Shown here: positions 45,148-54,171 of the stretch, one piece after another | How the letters are laid out: the number at the start of each line of letters is the position of its first letter | Position numbering within the stretch: the stretch's first letter is position 1 | NCBI GenBank assembly: GCA_018268895.1 | Contig: JAFDVP010000007.1 | Coordinates: 558,001-622,000, forward strand | DNA from: Acidobacteriota bacterium | GTDB lineage: Bacteria > Acidobacteriota > Terriglobia > Terriglobales > Acidobacteriaceae | Direction: 5' to 3' | Length of the DNA: 64,000 bases | Made by a program: the position numbers and the translations under genes | The notes under the pieces: model-generated | Seen by the model: only the letters and a program-made list of their open reading frames with translations | Told to the model about the DNA's origin: nothing | The model's database searches: none

Positions 45148-46632
45148 TCAATCGTCCTCGCCCGAGGCCGCGAGGCCGAAGGTCGTGATCCCGGCGGCCT
45201 GGTCGAAGTCGATGGGGATCGAGCCCGGAATAGCCTTGTCCGTCTCGCCTACCTCGCGCAAGGTCCGGTTGATGGCCCGGGTGCGGACCCCCAGCTTCTG
45301 GATCGTGTTTTGCACGGTGCCCACCTGCCCCTCCATCTTCGTCATCAGCACCTCGAAGTTGCCGAACTCCTTCTTCGTTCCCTCGAGTACGCGCCACACC
45401 TCGTCGCCCTTCTCCTGGATGGCGAGCATGTGGAAGCCCATCTGGAAGCTCGTCAGAATCGCGGAGAGCGTGCTCGGCCCAGCGATGGTGACGCGGCACT
45501 TCGACTGCACCTCGGCCTGGAGTGCGTCGCGGCGCATCACCTCGGCGTAGAGACCCTCGGTGGGAAGAAACATGATGGCGTGCGGCGTCGTCTTCGGCGG
45601 ATTGATGTACTTCGACGAGATGCGGTCGCCCTCGGTGCGGATGGCTGCCTCGAACGCCTTGCCGGCGGCGGCGATCTGCTCGGCGTTGCCGCTCTCGTAG
45701 GCCGACTCAAGCCGCTCCCAGTCCTCGCGCGGAAACTTGGCGTCGATCGGCAGCAGCGTCTCGCCCGCGTGTCCGGGGAAGCGCACGGCGAACTCAACCG
45801 CTTCGAGCGAGCCGTCCTTGACCCGCGCGTTGCGGAGGAACTGGTTCGGCGCCAGCATCTGTTCGAGCAACATGCCGAGCTGCACCTCGGCGAATCCGCC
45901 GCGCGACTTCACGTTGGTGAAGATGCGGCTCAGATCGTTGACGCCGTCCGACAACTTGGTCATCTCTCCCAGTCCCGTGTGCACCTTGTTGAGCTGGTCG
46001 GTCACTTGGCCGAAGCTCTCCGTCAGCCGCGTCTGCAGCGTATCGTTCAGTTTCTCGTCGACGGTCTGCCGCATCTTCTCAAGCTCTTTCGAGTTGTCGT
46101 CGTTCAGCTTCGTCAGCCGCTCTTCGACCGCCTGACGAAGCTGGTTTTGCAGCGCCGTGTTGCTGACCATCAGCTCGTTGAGTTTGGTGTTGATGGCCTC
46201 GCGAAGACTCGTATGCTGTTGGTTGGTCTCCGATGTGAACGACGAAACTCGCTGGGAGATGGCGTCCATCTGCTTCTGCACGGCCGTGCGCAGCAGCTCG
46301 TCGGAGCTTTTGTTGTCCGAGCGAAAGCCGCCGAGGCCGGTCTGGAGGAGGCTGCTCAGCTCCGCGATGTTCTTCGTGATCTCGCCGCGCAGCTCGCGAA
46401 ACGCTGTGTCGCCCGCCTCGCGCGACCGCTGCGCCTCGGTGGCGATGTCGTTGCGCATCTGCGAGAGCGATTGCCGCATGTGCTCGTCGGACGCCTGGTT
46501 GCGCGCGTCCAGTCGCGTGAGGTGGTCGGGAAGCTGCACTAGGCGGGGGTCTGTCGCCTGCTGCTTTCTCAGCAGCAGAACCACAACGACAATCAGGGTC
46601 ACGATCTCGCAGGCAATCAGGATGGTCAACAT
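45148..46632 (-). CDS. rmuC: DNA recombination protein RmuC
   Basis: A 494-residue RmuC-family protein, linked in E. coli to limiting inverted-repeat rearrangements. It begins with a membrane span (MLTILIACEIVTLIVVVVLL), then a long coiled coil (about residues 45-230) and the RmuC nuclease-like domain with GGFAEVQLGMLLEQML, LPIDAKFPREDWERL and IMFLPTEGLYAEV. The start at 46632 follows GAAGGAAAGAC. An ATG further upstream at 46827 lies inside a repeat element and is not used. It is noteworthy only that an inverted repeat sits immediately upstream. Confidence 0.92.
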   Translation of the reverse strand: MLTILIACEIVTLIVVVVLLLRKQQATDPRLVQLPDHLTRLDARNQASDEHMRQSLSQMRNDIATEAQRSREAGDTAFRELRGEITKNIAELSSLLQTGLGGFRSDNKSSDELLRTAVQKQMDAISQRVSSFTSETNQQHTSLREAINTKLNELMVSNTALQNQLRQAVEERLTKLNDDNSKELEKMRQTVDEKLNDTLQTRLTESFGQVTDQLNKVHTGLGEMTKLSDGVNDLSRIFTNVKSRGGFAEVQLGMLLEQMLAPNQFLRNARVKDGSLEAVEFAVRFPGHAGETLLPIDAKFPREDWERLESAYESGNAEQIAAAGKAFEAAIRTEGDRISSKYINPPKTTPHAIMFLPTEGLYAEVMRRDALQAEVQSKCRVTIAGPSTLSAILTSFQMGFHMLAIQEKGDEVWRVLEGTKKEFGNFEVLMTKMEGQVGTVQNTIQKLGVRTRAINRTLREVGETDKAIPGSIPIDFDQAAGITTFGLAASGEDD

Positions 46633-46692
46633 TTCGTCTTTCCTTCGCCAAAGAATAGCACCACGGACGAGTCCATTTTTGTGGAAACGACT

Positions 46693-46830
46693 CGGGTGCC
46701 CCATCTTCGCCGCGCAGCGGCTAAGGTGAGCATTCGCGCAAAGCGCGAACTGGCTGATTACGGATCCTTCATCCGTGATCCTCAAGCCCACCTTCGCGAC
46801 GATGAGACCATCGCGAAGATGGGACACCCG
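46693..46830. repeat. Intergenic palindromic repeat, copy B (17-bp terminal inverted repeats)
   Basis: A 138-bp relative of the element at 27524-27679. The left end CGGGTGCCCCATCTTCG is identical; the right end CGAAGATGGGACACCCG differs at one base. The inner CTAAGGTGAG and CCCACCTTCGCGACGATGAG parts are shared in reduced form. It fills the space between rmuC and the fucosidase. Confidence 0.75.
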
Positions 46831-46856
46831 ACCTCATGCGGTGAGCCTGGCCGCAG

Positions 46857-48452
46857 CTAGACCCCGAGCGGCATCGTGCCTTCGATCCGCAGTGTGTACG
46901 GCTGTTCTGCCGGAGTAGATCGCGCGGGCAGTGTGCATACCAGTCCCTCTGCGGTCTGCCGGAAGTTCACCGTCTGCGATTGGCCGCCGACGAACGTGAC
47001 ACGCTCGACCGTTGCCCTCGCTGCAGAGAGCGAGCGGATCGTTGCCTCACCCTTTGCCGGATACACGTAGGCGATGGCGTAGAGCTTGCCGTTCTTCGTG
47101 GTGAAGCGGAAGTCGGCCTCGGTGTACGCCGGCTGTGGCTCGCTCTTCACGCTGGGCCAGTCGAGGATCGCGGTCGAGCGTCCCTTCCAGTCGCCGTTGG
47201 GAGTGGTGGGAACTCCCGGCCCCTCGCCTGGCCTGATCCACGCGCGCGAGCCGTAGATGGCCTCGCCGTTCTCCGCGAGCCAGTCGCCCAGCGTGCGCAG
47301 CGACGCCTGCTGGTTCTCGGGAATCGATCCGTCGGCCATCGGCGAGACGTTCAGCAGCAGGTTGCCGCCGCAGCTTGCAACGGCCATGAACTGATGAATC
47401 AGCGTCAGGCCGCTCGCGACCCTGAGACCGTCGATGTAACCCCACGAGTTGCCGATCGGCGTGTCGCACTGCCATGCTCCGGCGAAGGGCAACTTCGGCG
47501 CGTGGTGCGAGCCCTCGAAGTCCTGTACGGTGGCGTAGAGATAGGCGTCGTCCTTGGTGGCGAGCGTCGTCTCGTATCCGCGCTCGCGGGCGCGGTTGTA
47601 GAGATACGCCGCCGCGCGCAGCTTCACCTCGTCGTATGCACGTGCGTTTACGCCATTGTCCATATAGAGCAGTTGCGGCGAGAACTTGTCGACCAGCTCC
47701 TGGATGCGCGCCAGCCAGTCGAGCTGAAACGCCTTCGAGTTGTTGCCCGAGTTGAACGGCTGGTCGATCGGCGGGCCGTAGAAACCGGCGTACTTCGGGT
47801 CGAACTCGTCGGTCTTCAGGTCCTTCGCCGGATAGGCGAAGTAGGCGTGCTCCATTCGGTGTGAGGAGAGGCCGAAGATGAAGTTCTGCTTGCGCGCGGC
47901 AGCGGCCAGCTCGCCGGTCAGGTCACGCTTCGGGCCCATGCGTCCGGCGCACCAGGGCGTCAGCTCGGAGGTGTACATCGGAAAGCCGTCGTGGTGCTCC
48001 GCCACGGGCACAACGTAGTTCGCGCCGGCCCGCTTGAACAGCGCGATCCACTCCTCGGCGTGGTACTTGTCGGGCTTGAAGAGCGGGATCAGGTCCTTGT
48101 AGCCGAACTTGTCCTGCGGGCCAAATTTCTTCTGGTGCCACCGGATGCCGTCGGCGTCCTTGTACATGTGGCGCTCGTACCACTCGTTGTTGGTGGCGGG
48201 GATGGAGTACAGACCCCAGTGGATGAAGATGCCGAACTTCGCCTGGTTGAACCACGCAGGTACGCTGTAAGTCTCGCGCAGCGACTCCCACGTAGGCTTC
48301 ACCGGCCCGTCGAGGTCGGGCTTCGGCGTCGCGTAGGCATCGGGCGCCCCGGCGGGTGCTCCGTTCTGAAAGGCGTGCAGCGTGCGAGGCAGGAGCGCCG
48401 AACCGGCAGCGAGGGCAGAGTTAGCGAGCAGTCGCCTGCGAGAGAGGGGCAT
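46857..48452 (-). CDS. Tat-exported alpha-L-fucosidase (GH29)
   Basis: A 531-residue GH29 retaining fucosidase. A twin-arginine signal (SRRRLLANSALAAGSALLP) directs folded export. The catalytic domain shows AKFGIFIHWGLYSIPA and NEWYERHMY near the N-terminus, YVVPVAEHHDGFPMY with the His-His pair, and LLYMDNGVNARAYDE, where the Asp is the expected nucleophile. A C-terminal beta domain of about 100 residues follows. Likely substrates are terminal fucose on plant or microbial glycans. The start at 48452 fits the Tat signal; the upstream frame to 48512 is not needed. Confidence 0.9.
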   Translation of the reverse strand: MPLSRRRLLANSALAAGSALLPRTLHAFQNGAPAGAPDAYATPKPDLDGPVKPTWESLRETYSVPAWFNQAKFGIFIHWGLYSIPATNNEWYERHMYKDADGIRWHQKKFGPQDKFGYKDLIPLFKPDKYHAEEWIALFKRAGANYVVPVAEHHDGFPMYTSELTPWCAGRMGPKRDLTGELAAAARKQNFIFGLSSHRMEHAYFAYPAKDLKTDEFDPKYAGFYGPPIDQPFNSGNNSKAFQLDWLARIQELVDKFSPQLLYMDNGVNARAYDEVKLRAAAYLYNRARERGYETTLATKDDAYLYATVQDFEGSHHAPKLPFAGAWQCDTPIGNSWGYIDGLRVASGLTLIHQFMAVASCGGNLLLNVSPMADGSIPENQQASLRTLGDWLAENGEAIYGSRAWIRPGEGPGVPTTPNGDWKGRSTAILDWPSVKSEPQPAYTEADFRFTTKNGKLYAIAYVYPAKGEATIRSLSAARATVERVTFVGGQSQTVNFRQTAEGLVCTLPARSTPAEQPYTLRIEGTMPLGV

Positions 48453-48522
48453 GGCAGCCACTTTAGTCGATCGGGGCGAAGGAGTTCCAGTGCGCCTGCT
48501 TCTGAAACGCACGCCATCAGGT

Positions 48523-48562
48523 TGTCATCCTGAGCGGGGCGCAGTCGAAGGATCTGCGGTTT
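48523..48562. repeat. GTCATCCTGAGC repeat, copy 1
   Basis: TGTCATCCTGAGCGGGGCGC followed by AGTCGAAGGATCTGCGGTT matches a second copy at 63639-63688. It is a short dispersed intergenic sequence of a kind common in many bacterial genomes; function unknown. Confidence 0.55.
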
Positions 48563-48598
48563 GCATCTGCCGGGATGGTGCAAGTTCAGACGCAGGCC

Positions 48599-49531
48599 CT
48601 ACCGCGCCTCGTCTTCCTCGTTCAGAATGCGGTCGGCGATGGCTGCTGCCTCTGCCGCAGCCTGTACATCGTGAACCCGCAGGATGTGCGTTCCGGCGAG
48701 AAGAGCTGCGATGTTGGCGGTGGTGGTTGCGTGAAGCCGGGCATTTGCCGGCGGAGGCAGTCCGCGGTGCACAGCGGCGAGCGATGGCGTCTCGGCCAAA
48801 GTATGTGCCAGAAAGCCCTTGCGCGAAGCGCCGATGAGGACAGGCAGGTTGAGCTGGTGCAGCTCCGGCAGATACGCGAGGATCGGGTAGTTCTCGTCCA
48901 TGCGCTTGCCGAAGCCGATGCCGGGATCGACGATAATTCGCTCGCGTAAGATGCCTGCGTCTGTTGCAGATGAGATGCGGCTGTCCAATTCGTCGATGAT
49001 CATGGGCATAACGTCTTTGTGTGCGAGAGCAGGCAGCGCCTTCCACTCCTTTGGAGTGCCGCGCGCGTGCATCAGGATGGCTCCGCAGCGAAGCTCCGCG
49101 CAGGTCGCGGACATTCGCCCATCCCAGAGATGGCCGCTTACGTCGTTGACGATCTCCGCGCCAGCCTCTACTGCGAGCCGCGCCGTCGCTGCGTGGAAGG
49201 TGTCGATGGAGATGACCGTCCGCGGGCGTTCGCGCAGGATGGCCGCGATAACCGGCAGTACGCGCTCCTGCTCCTCTTCGGGGGAGAGTGGCGTGGCGTT
49301 GGGCCGCGTCGATTCGCCGCCCAGGTCGATGAGGTCCGCGCCGTGGTCGAGCATCTCGATGGCGTGCGCGACAGCGCGCTCGGGTGCCGAGGCCGCGTCG
49401 TAGAAGTGTCCGCCGTCGGAGAAGGAGTCCGGCGTCACATTGAGGATGCCCATGATCAGCGTTCGCTGCCCCAGCGCGAGCGAGCGCGTGCGGAGCCGCC
49501 AGTCGTAGCGTGGGCGCGGAGCGAAAGCCAT
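48599..49531 (-). CDS. folP: Dihydropteroate synthase
   Basis: Joins p-aminobenzoate to the pterin diphosphate in folate synthesis and is the sulfonamide target. The 310-residue protein has the signature GILNVTPDSFSDGG, the DHGADLIDLGGESTRPN loop, a pterin-binding NDVSG, and IIVDPGIGFGKRMDENYPIL. A short N-terminal extension of about 20 residues precedes the usual start. No other folate gene lies next to it. Confidence 0.95.
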   Translation of the reverse strand: MAFAPRPRYDWRLRTRSLALGQRTLIMGILNVTPDSFSDGGHFYDAASAPERAVAHAIEMLDHGADLIDLGGESTRPNATPLSPEEEQERVLPVIAAILRERPRTVISIDTFHAATARLAVEAGAEIVNDVSGHLWDGRMSATCAELRCGAILMHARGTPKEWKALPALAHKDVMPMIIDELDSRISSATDAGILRERIIVDPGIGFGKRMDENYPILAYLPELHQLNLPVLIGASRKGFLAHTLAETPSLAAVHRGLPPPANARLHATTTANIAALLAGTHILRVHDVQAAAEAAAIADRILNEEDEAR

Positions 49532-49619
49532 GAGGAGATTCTAGTTCTCCCAAGCCTCCTCGGCTGAACTCAAAACGGAGATCTGAAAACCGCTTTACCG
49601 GTGCTAGACTTTCGCCCAT

Positions 49620-51293
49620 ATGAACAAAGTGCTGGCAGTGGCGTTGGCGGCGGTGATGTGTGCGGGAGCGGCGCGGGCGCAGTCCGCGAACATTGCGTGC
49701 GATGGCCGTTCGGTGACGGACGGCAGTAGCGGCGCTTGTAGCGAGTTGGCAAAGCAGATCGCTGACGTACTGGCCGATCCGGCAGTCGCGCGAGCGCACT
49801 GGGGAATCAAGGTGACGGCGATGGATGGCTCGCCCATCTACTCGCTGAACGAGGGCCAGCTCTTTCAGCCCGCCAGCAACACCAAGATGTTCACCACGGC
49901 GACGGCGCTGGCTGTGCTCGGTGCGAATGCGACATTCGAGACGAAGGTCGTCGCGCGCGGCACGTTCAACGGAGCGGCGAATCTCGCGGGCGACGTTGTG
50001 CTGGTCGGCGGCGGCGACGCGAACCTCTCGGGCCGCGCGATTCCGTATGTGCCTCCCGCGCAGAGGCCGAAGCTCGCGCCGGGACAGCCTCCTCCTCCCG
50101 GCCCGCCCGCGCTGCGCTATCTCGAAGAGATGGCGGACCAGGTGGCGAAGACGGGGCTAAAGGTCGTCAACGGCGATGTGGTGGGCGACGACACGCTGTA
50201 TCCGTGGGAGCCCTACCCGGAGGACTGGTCGATCGACGACGCCGTCTGGGGCTACGGCGCACCCATCTCCGCGCTGACGATTACCGACAATCAGCTTGCG
50301 GTGAAGGTCTCGCCCGGAGCAGCGCCGGGACAACCAGCCGTTGTCACCGTCGACCCGATCTTTCCGTACTACATCGTCGACGCAACGGCGCTTACGACCG
50401 GCGAGGCGAAGAGCGGAAGCCATGTACAGATCGACCGCGCGCCGGGATCGAAGGTGTTGCGTATCTATGGATCCATCGCTGTCAACGCGCATCCCGATGA
50501 AGAGGAGCTGGCGATCCACGATCCCGCCGAGTTTGCCGCAGCAGCGTTGAAGTCGATGCTGGAGGCGCGCGGGATTCTGGTGACCGGCGTCGCGCGCGCG
50601 AAGCACCGCGTAGCCACCGATTCGCGCGGGTTCATGCAGGCATCGCACGAGCCGGTGCCCGGCCTCGACTTTACGAAGACCTTCGCCCCGGCAAACGGCG
50701 CTCCCGCGGCCTGCACGGGCAACTGTTCTGCCGCTCAGCCTGAGACGGTGCTCGCGCGTCACACCTCGCCCACGCTGATCGAAGACATGACCGTGACCAA
50801 CAAGATCAGCCAGAACCTGCACGCCGAGATGTTCCTGCACAACGCGGGCGCCGCGGTCACGGGCGACGGCTCGACGGTGAACGGCGCGCGCGTCGTGAGG
50901 GCGTTTCTCGAACACGCCGGTGTCGACAAGGACGACTTCGTCTTCTTCGACGGCTCGGGACTGAGCGGGCACGACCTCGTCGCGCCGCGAGCGACGGCGC
51001 GGCTCTTGCTGTTTGCGAGCACACAGCCGTGGTTCGCCGATTGGAAGCGCACGCTGCCCATCGGCGGCGAGGACGGCTCGCTGGTCGAGCGCTTCGGCAA
51101 GGCCCCGCTCAAAGACCACGTCTTCGCGAAGACGGGAACGCTGGGCGAGGCGCGTGCCTTGAGCGGTTATCTCGACTGTGCCAGCGGAAAGACGGTGATC
51201 TTCTCCATCATGGACTCGGCGCACACGCCGCGCTCCAGCGCCGACCGCGAGGCGATGGACAAGATCGTCGGGCTGATCGCGGCGGCGAACTAG
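49620..51293 (+). CDS. dacB: D-alanyl-D-alanine carboxypeptidase/endopeptidase, PBP4 (DacB) family
   Basis: A 557-residue class C penicillin-binding protein of the S13 family that trims or cleaves peptidoglycan cross-links. A signal peptide (KVLAVALAAVMCAGAARAQ) is followed by the active-site SXXK in PASNTKMFTTAT, then the large DacB insertion domain, SXN in NKISQNLHAEM, and KTG in VFAKTGTLGEARAL. All three active-site motifs are intact. It faces away from folP, with an 88-base divergent gap. Confidence 0.93.
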   Translation: MNKVLAVALAAVMCAGAARAQSANIACDGRSVTDGSSGACSELAKQIADVLADPAVARAHWGIKVTAMDGSPIYSLNEGQLFQPASNTKMFTTATALAVLGANATFETKVVARGTFNGAANLAGDVVLVGGGDANLSGRAIPYVPPAQRPKLAPGQPPPPGPPALRYLEEMADQVAKTGLKVVNGDVVGDDTLYPWEPYPEDWSIDDAVWGYGAPISALTITDNQLAVKVSPGAAPGQPAVVTVDPIFPYYIVDATALTTGEAKSGSHVQIDRAPGSKVLRIYGSIAVNAHPDEEELAIHDPAEFAAAALKSMLEARGILVTGVARAKHRVATDSRGFMQASHEPVPGLDFTKTFAPANGAPAACTGNCSAAQPETVLARHTSPTLIEDMTVTNKISQNLHAEMFLHNAGAAVTGDGSTVNGARVVRAFLEHAGVDKDDFVFFDGSGLSGHDLVAPRATARLLLFASTQPWFADWKRTLPIGGEDGSLVERFGKAPLKDHVFAKTGTLGEARALSGYLDCASGKTVIFSIMDSAHTPRSSADREAMDKIVGLIAAAN

Positions 51294-51370
51294 GCCTGGT
51301 GAAGGATTTAAAATAGATCGATGAAGAAACAAATGCGGGAGCTGCCGGAGTCGCCGCGCCAGGTTGGAAG

Positions 51371-52108
51371 ATGAGCGCAACGACGGCCGGGATTCTGGGA
51401 GTGATCTTTCTCGCGACCTTCATCCGCTCCGCCTTCGGCTTCGGCGAGGCGCTTGTCGCCGTTCCCTTGCTCGCGCTCTACCTTCCCTTGAAGGTAGCGG
51501 CTCCGCTGGCGGTGCTGGTCTCGATTACCATCGCTGCGGTCGTTGTGGTACAGGACTGGCGCAGGATCCACATGCGCAGCACGGGCTGGCTCTTCGGCTC
51601 GACTCTGGCAGGTATTCCCATCGGATTGTGGTTGTTGGCCAGCACGCATCAGATGGCGGTGAAGATTGCGCTCGCGGCGGTGATCCTTGCCTTCTCGTTC
51701 TACTCGGTGATTGGGCGGCGGCCGCCGGAGCTGACGACGGACAGCCGCGGATGGCTTATCGGCTGCGGCTTCTGCGCCGGTGTGTTGGGCGGAGCGTATG
51801 GCATGAATGGGCCTCCGCTGGTCATCTACGGTGCGATGCGCCGTTGGTCGCCGCAGCACTTCCGCGCGACGTTGCAGGGGTACTTTCTACCTGCAAGCAT
51901 CGTCGGCATGGCCGGATACTGGGTCGCGGGCCTGTGGGTCCCGGCCGTGACGCGCTATTACCTGCTGTGCCTTCCGGTCTTGTTGCCCGCGATCTGGCTG
52001 GGAAGGCTAGTCAATCACCGCATGCACGGCGACAGCTTTCTTCGCTACGTGTACCTGGGCCTGATGGGGATCGCGATCACGCTGCTGGTGCAGGCGGTAC
52101 GCAGCTAG
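51371..52108 (+). CDS. TauE/SafE family sulfite/organic anion exporter-like membrane protein
   Basis: A 245-residue membrane protein with about eight hydrophobic spans, including FIRSAFGFGEALVAVPLLAL, typical of the DUF81/TauE-SafE family of putative anion (sulfite, sulfoacetate) transporters. A second half-repeat (CGFCAGVLGGAYGMNGPPLVIYG) carries the family GGxxGxxGP pattern. The transported substrate is unknown. The stop is followed immediately by the start of a lipoprotein cytochrome c gene. Confidence 0.85.
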   Translation: MSATTAGILGVIFLATFIRSAFGFGEALVAVPLLALYLPLKVAAPLAVLVSITIAAVVVVQDWRRIHMRSTGWLFGSTLAGIPIGLWLLASTHQMAVKIALAAVILAFSFYSVIGRRPPELTTDSRGWLIGCGFCAGVLGGAYGMNGPPLVIYGAMRRWSPQHFRATLQGYFLPASIVGMAGYWVAGLWVPAVTRYYLLCLPVLLPAIWLGRLVNHRMHGDSFLRYVYLGLMGIAITLLVQAVRS

Positions 52109-52471
52109 ATGAGAGAATACGGAGAGATGATTCGAGCCTGTGTTTTATCGATGCTGGTCCTGGCGCTTGCTGGTTGCAAGTCGCTCCCGCCGCCGACTCC
52201 GCTCGCGCAGTTGAACGCGCAACAGATGCACGGGCACGCGGTCTTTCAGGCCAACTGCGCGCGCTGCCACAGCGACCGCACCGACACCCCGTTGAGCGGC
52301 CCCGCGCTGCGCGGCATCTTCAAGAAGGAGTATCTTGCCAGCGGGGCGGCGGCCACCGACGAGCGCGTCTCGGCCACCGTTCTGCGCGGAAGAAACATGA
52401 TGCCGCCGATGGCCGGTCAGATTGACCAGGCGGACCTCGACGACCTGCTGGCATACCTGCACACACTATGA
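52109..52471 (+). CDS. Lipoprotein monohaem cytochrome c
   Basis: A 120-residue small cytochrome c with a lipoprotein signal (MLVLALAGC), haem motif CARCH at residues 50-54, and a C-terminal axial Met within GRNMMPPM. It should be anchored at the membrane facing the periplasm. The start at 52109 abuts the previous stop; an internal ATG at 52127 gives a more compact signal peptide. It is followed by a four-base overlap with the next membrane protein gene. Confidence 0.85.
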   Translation: MREYGEMIRACVLSMLVLALAGCKSLPPPTPLAQLNAQQMHGHAVFQANCARCHSDRTDTPLSGPALRGIFKKEYLASGAAATDERVSATVLRGRNMMPPMAGQIDQADLDDLLAYLHTL

Positions 52472-52869
52472 ACGACGACAACCGTATCGACGGCGCGGAA
52501 GAGCGAGAGATCAGGCGGCTGGAGGCGCGCGCCGGCGGCATGTTGCCCGGCATCGCGGGCATCTCCATGTTCATGATCTTCATGACCATCCTGAACGCCT
52601 TCGCCGCACTGCGCGGGACCTTTGGGCTGGCGGGCGCGAAGTACAGCGTGCTGGCGATCTGTACGCTGCTGGCCGTAGGCGTCTTCGGGCTCCTGCGGCT
52701 GAAGAAGTGGGGATGGGCCATCGTCACGGCGGGAACGCTGCTGCTCAGCTCCGGTGACTTCTACTTCTTCGAGAGGACAAAGGCGGGCTTCTTCCTGATT
52801 CGCGCGCTACTGGTGCTGGTCTTCTTCCTGTACCTCGTCCGCGGCTCTGTGCGTGACAGGATGCGGTGA
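52468..52869 (+). CDS. Small four-span membrane protein of unknown function
   Basis: A 133-residue protein with a charged N-terminus (NDDNRIDGAEEREIRRLE) and four hydrophobic spans. It overlaps the upstream cytochrome c gene by four bases and ends 1 base before the next start, so it is in the same unit. I see no motif or recognisable family. The small size and position suggest an auxiliary membrane component, but its role is unknown. Confidence 0.65.
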   Translation: MNDDNRIDGAEEREIRRLEARAGGMLPGIAGISMFMIFMTILNAFAALRGTFGLAGAKYSVLAICTLLAVGVFGLLRLKKWGWAIVTAGTLLLSSGDFYFFERTKAGFFLIRALLVLVFFLYLVRGSVRDRMR

Positions 52870-52870
52870 G

Positions 52871-53278
52871 ATGACGATGATGGTCTTCGAGACGCAGGGT
52901 GTTCCAGAGACGTGCATGGCAGGCACCTTCCATTCCCACGGATGGATCGCGCTGCTCGTCACCATCGCCGGTCTGGCGGGTGCAGCCTACTCGCTGGCGA
53001 AGGGGTTCGCCTGGATGCGCGAGCCGATCGTAGCGCGACGCGCTGGCGCGCAGCCGCCGGACCGGCACACCGCGAAGGCTTGGCTCCTCGGCGTGTGGCT
53101 GCTGGTTCCCCCCGCGTGGCTCTTTGTTGAGGACATCTTCCTGTTCCGCCACTTCGGCAAGGTGGAGTGCTTCGATCAGTTCCGCTACGCGCAGGAGCTT
53201 GTCGCGCGCGGGTGGGTGGTACTCGTCGTGGCCCTCGGCTTCCTGTACTTCGGCAGGGAGATCGCGGGTAAGGAGTGA
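52871..53278 (+). CDS. Small three-span membrane protein of unknown function
   Basis: A 135-residue protein with three hydrophobic spans, including KAWLLGVWLLVPPAWLFVED. It starts one base after the preceding gene's stop (GTGAGATG), in step with the other short genes of this unit. There are two cysteines, near residues 16 and 90, with no metal-binding pattern. I cannot assign a family; co-expression with the lipoprotein cytochrome c is likely from spacing. Confidence 0.65.
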   Translation: MTMMVFETQGVPETCMAGTFHSHGWIALLVTIAGLAGAAYSLAKGFAWMREPIVARRAGAQPPDRHTAKAWLLGVWLLVPPAWLFVEDIFLFRHFGKVECFDQFRYAQELVARGWVVLVVALGFLYFGREIAGKE

Positions 53279-53285
53279 AGCGCGA

Positions 53286-54149
53286 ATGAACGACTCTGCT
53301 GTGCTGTTGATTACATGCCCGGACCAGAAGGGCCTGGTTGCGACCGTCTCGGGCGAGCTCTACCGCTTCGGCGCGAACATCATCCACGCCGACCAGCACC
53401 AGGACCACGACGCCGGCCTCTTCTTTATGCGCGTCGAGTGGACGCTGGGCAGCGAAGGCGAACACCCGTTCGACATTCAGGCGTTCTCCGAGGCCTTCGC
53501 GCCCATCGCGAAGCGCTTCAACATGGACTCGCAGTTGCACGTGAGCGCCATACGGCCGCGCGTGGCCATCTTCGTCTCGCAGCACCTGCACTGCTACGCC
53601 GACCTGCTGCAACGCCACCAGATGGGCGAGCTCGAGTGCGAGATCGCGCTGGTGATCAGCAACCACACCGACGGCAAGGCGCTGGCGCAGTTCTACGGTA
53701 TCCCGTTCCACCACGTGCCGCTGACGGCGGCGAACAAGGCGGAAGGCGAGGCAAAGCAGTTCGCGCTGCTCGATGCCGCGGGCGTCGAGCTTATCGTCCT
53801 CGCGCGTTACATGCAGATTCTCTCGCCGGAATTCGTGCGGCGCTATCCGTTCAGCATCATCAATGTGCATCACTCGTTTCTGCCTGCGTTCATTGGCGCC
53901 AGGCCGTACCACGCGGCGCACAAGCGCGGCGTGAAGCTGATCGGCGCGACCAGCCACTACGTGACGGAGGAGCTCGACGACGGCCCGATCATCGAGCAGG
54001 ACGTGGCGCGCGTCTCGCACCGCGATCAGGTGCAGGACCTGATCGCCAAGGGCCGCGACCTCGAGCGCGTCGTGCTGTCGCGGGCAGTCGCGTGGCACCT
54101 GGACCGAAGAATTCTGCGTTACGGAAACAAGACGGTCATCTTCGACTAG
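53286..54149 (+). CDS. purU: Formyltetrahydrofolate deformylase
   Basis: Hydrolyses 10-formyl-tetrahydrofolate to formate and tetrahydrofolate, balancing one-carbon pools. The 287-residue protein has an N-terminal ACT domain (LLITCPDQKGLVATVSG) and a C-terminal formyl-transferase-like domain with the catalytic IINVHHSFLPAFIGARPYH (Asn/His) and LDDGPIIEQDV (Asp). The ATG at 53286 follows AAGGAGTGAAGCGCGA. It is in line with purU of other bacteria; no purine gene lies nearby. Confidence 0.94.
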   Translation: MNDSAVLLITCPDQKGLVATVSGELYRFGANIIHADQHQDHDAGLFFMRVEWTLGSEGEHPFDIQAFSEAFAPIAKRFNMDSQLHVSAIRPRVAIFVSQHLHCYADLLQRHQMGELECEIALVISNHTDGKALAQFYGIPFHHVPLTAANKAEGEAKQFALLDAAGVELIVLARYMQILSPEFVRRYPFSIINVHHSFLPAFIGARPYHAAHKRGVKLIGATSHYVTEELDDGPIIEQDVARVSHRDQVQDLIAKGRDLERVVLSRAVAWHLDRRILRYGNKTVIFD

Positions 54150-54171
54150 GGCTTTGGACTAAAGTGTTTGC

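Noticed and set aside
46633..46827. N-terminal extension of RmuC through the palindromic repeat
   Set aside because: The added residues come from repeat sequence. A ribosome site and the membrane span support the start at 46632.
48523..48562. GTCATCCTGAGC repeat as a mobile element
   Set aside because: With only about 40 bases per copy and no inverted ends, it is listed as a repeat but not treated as a mobile element.
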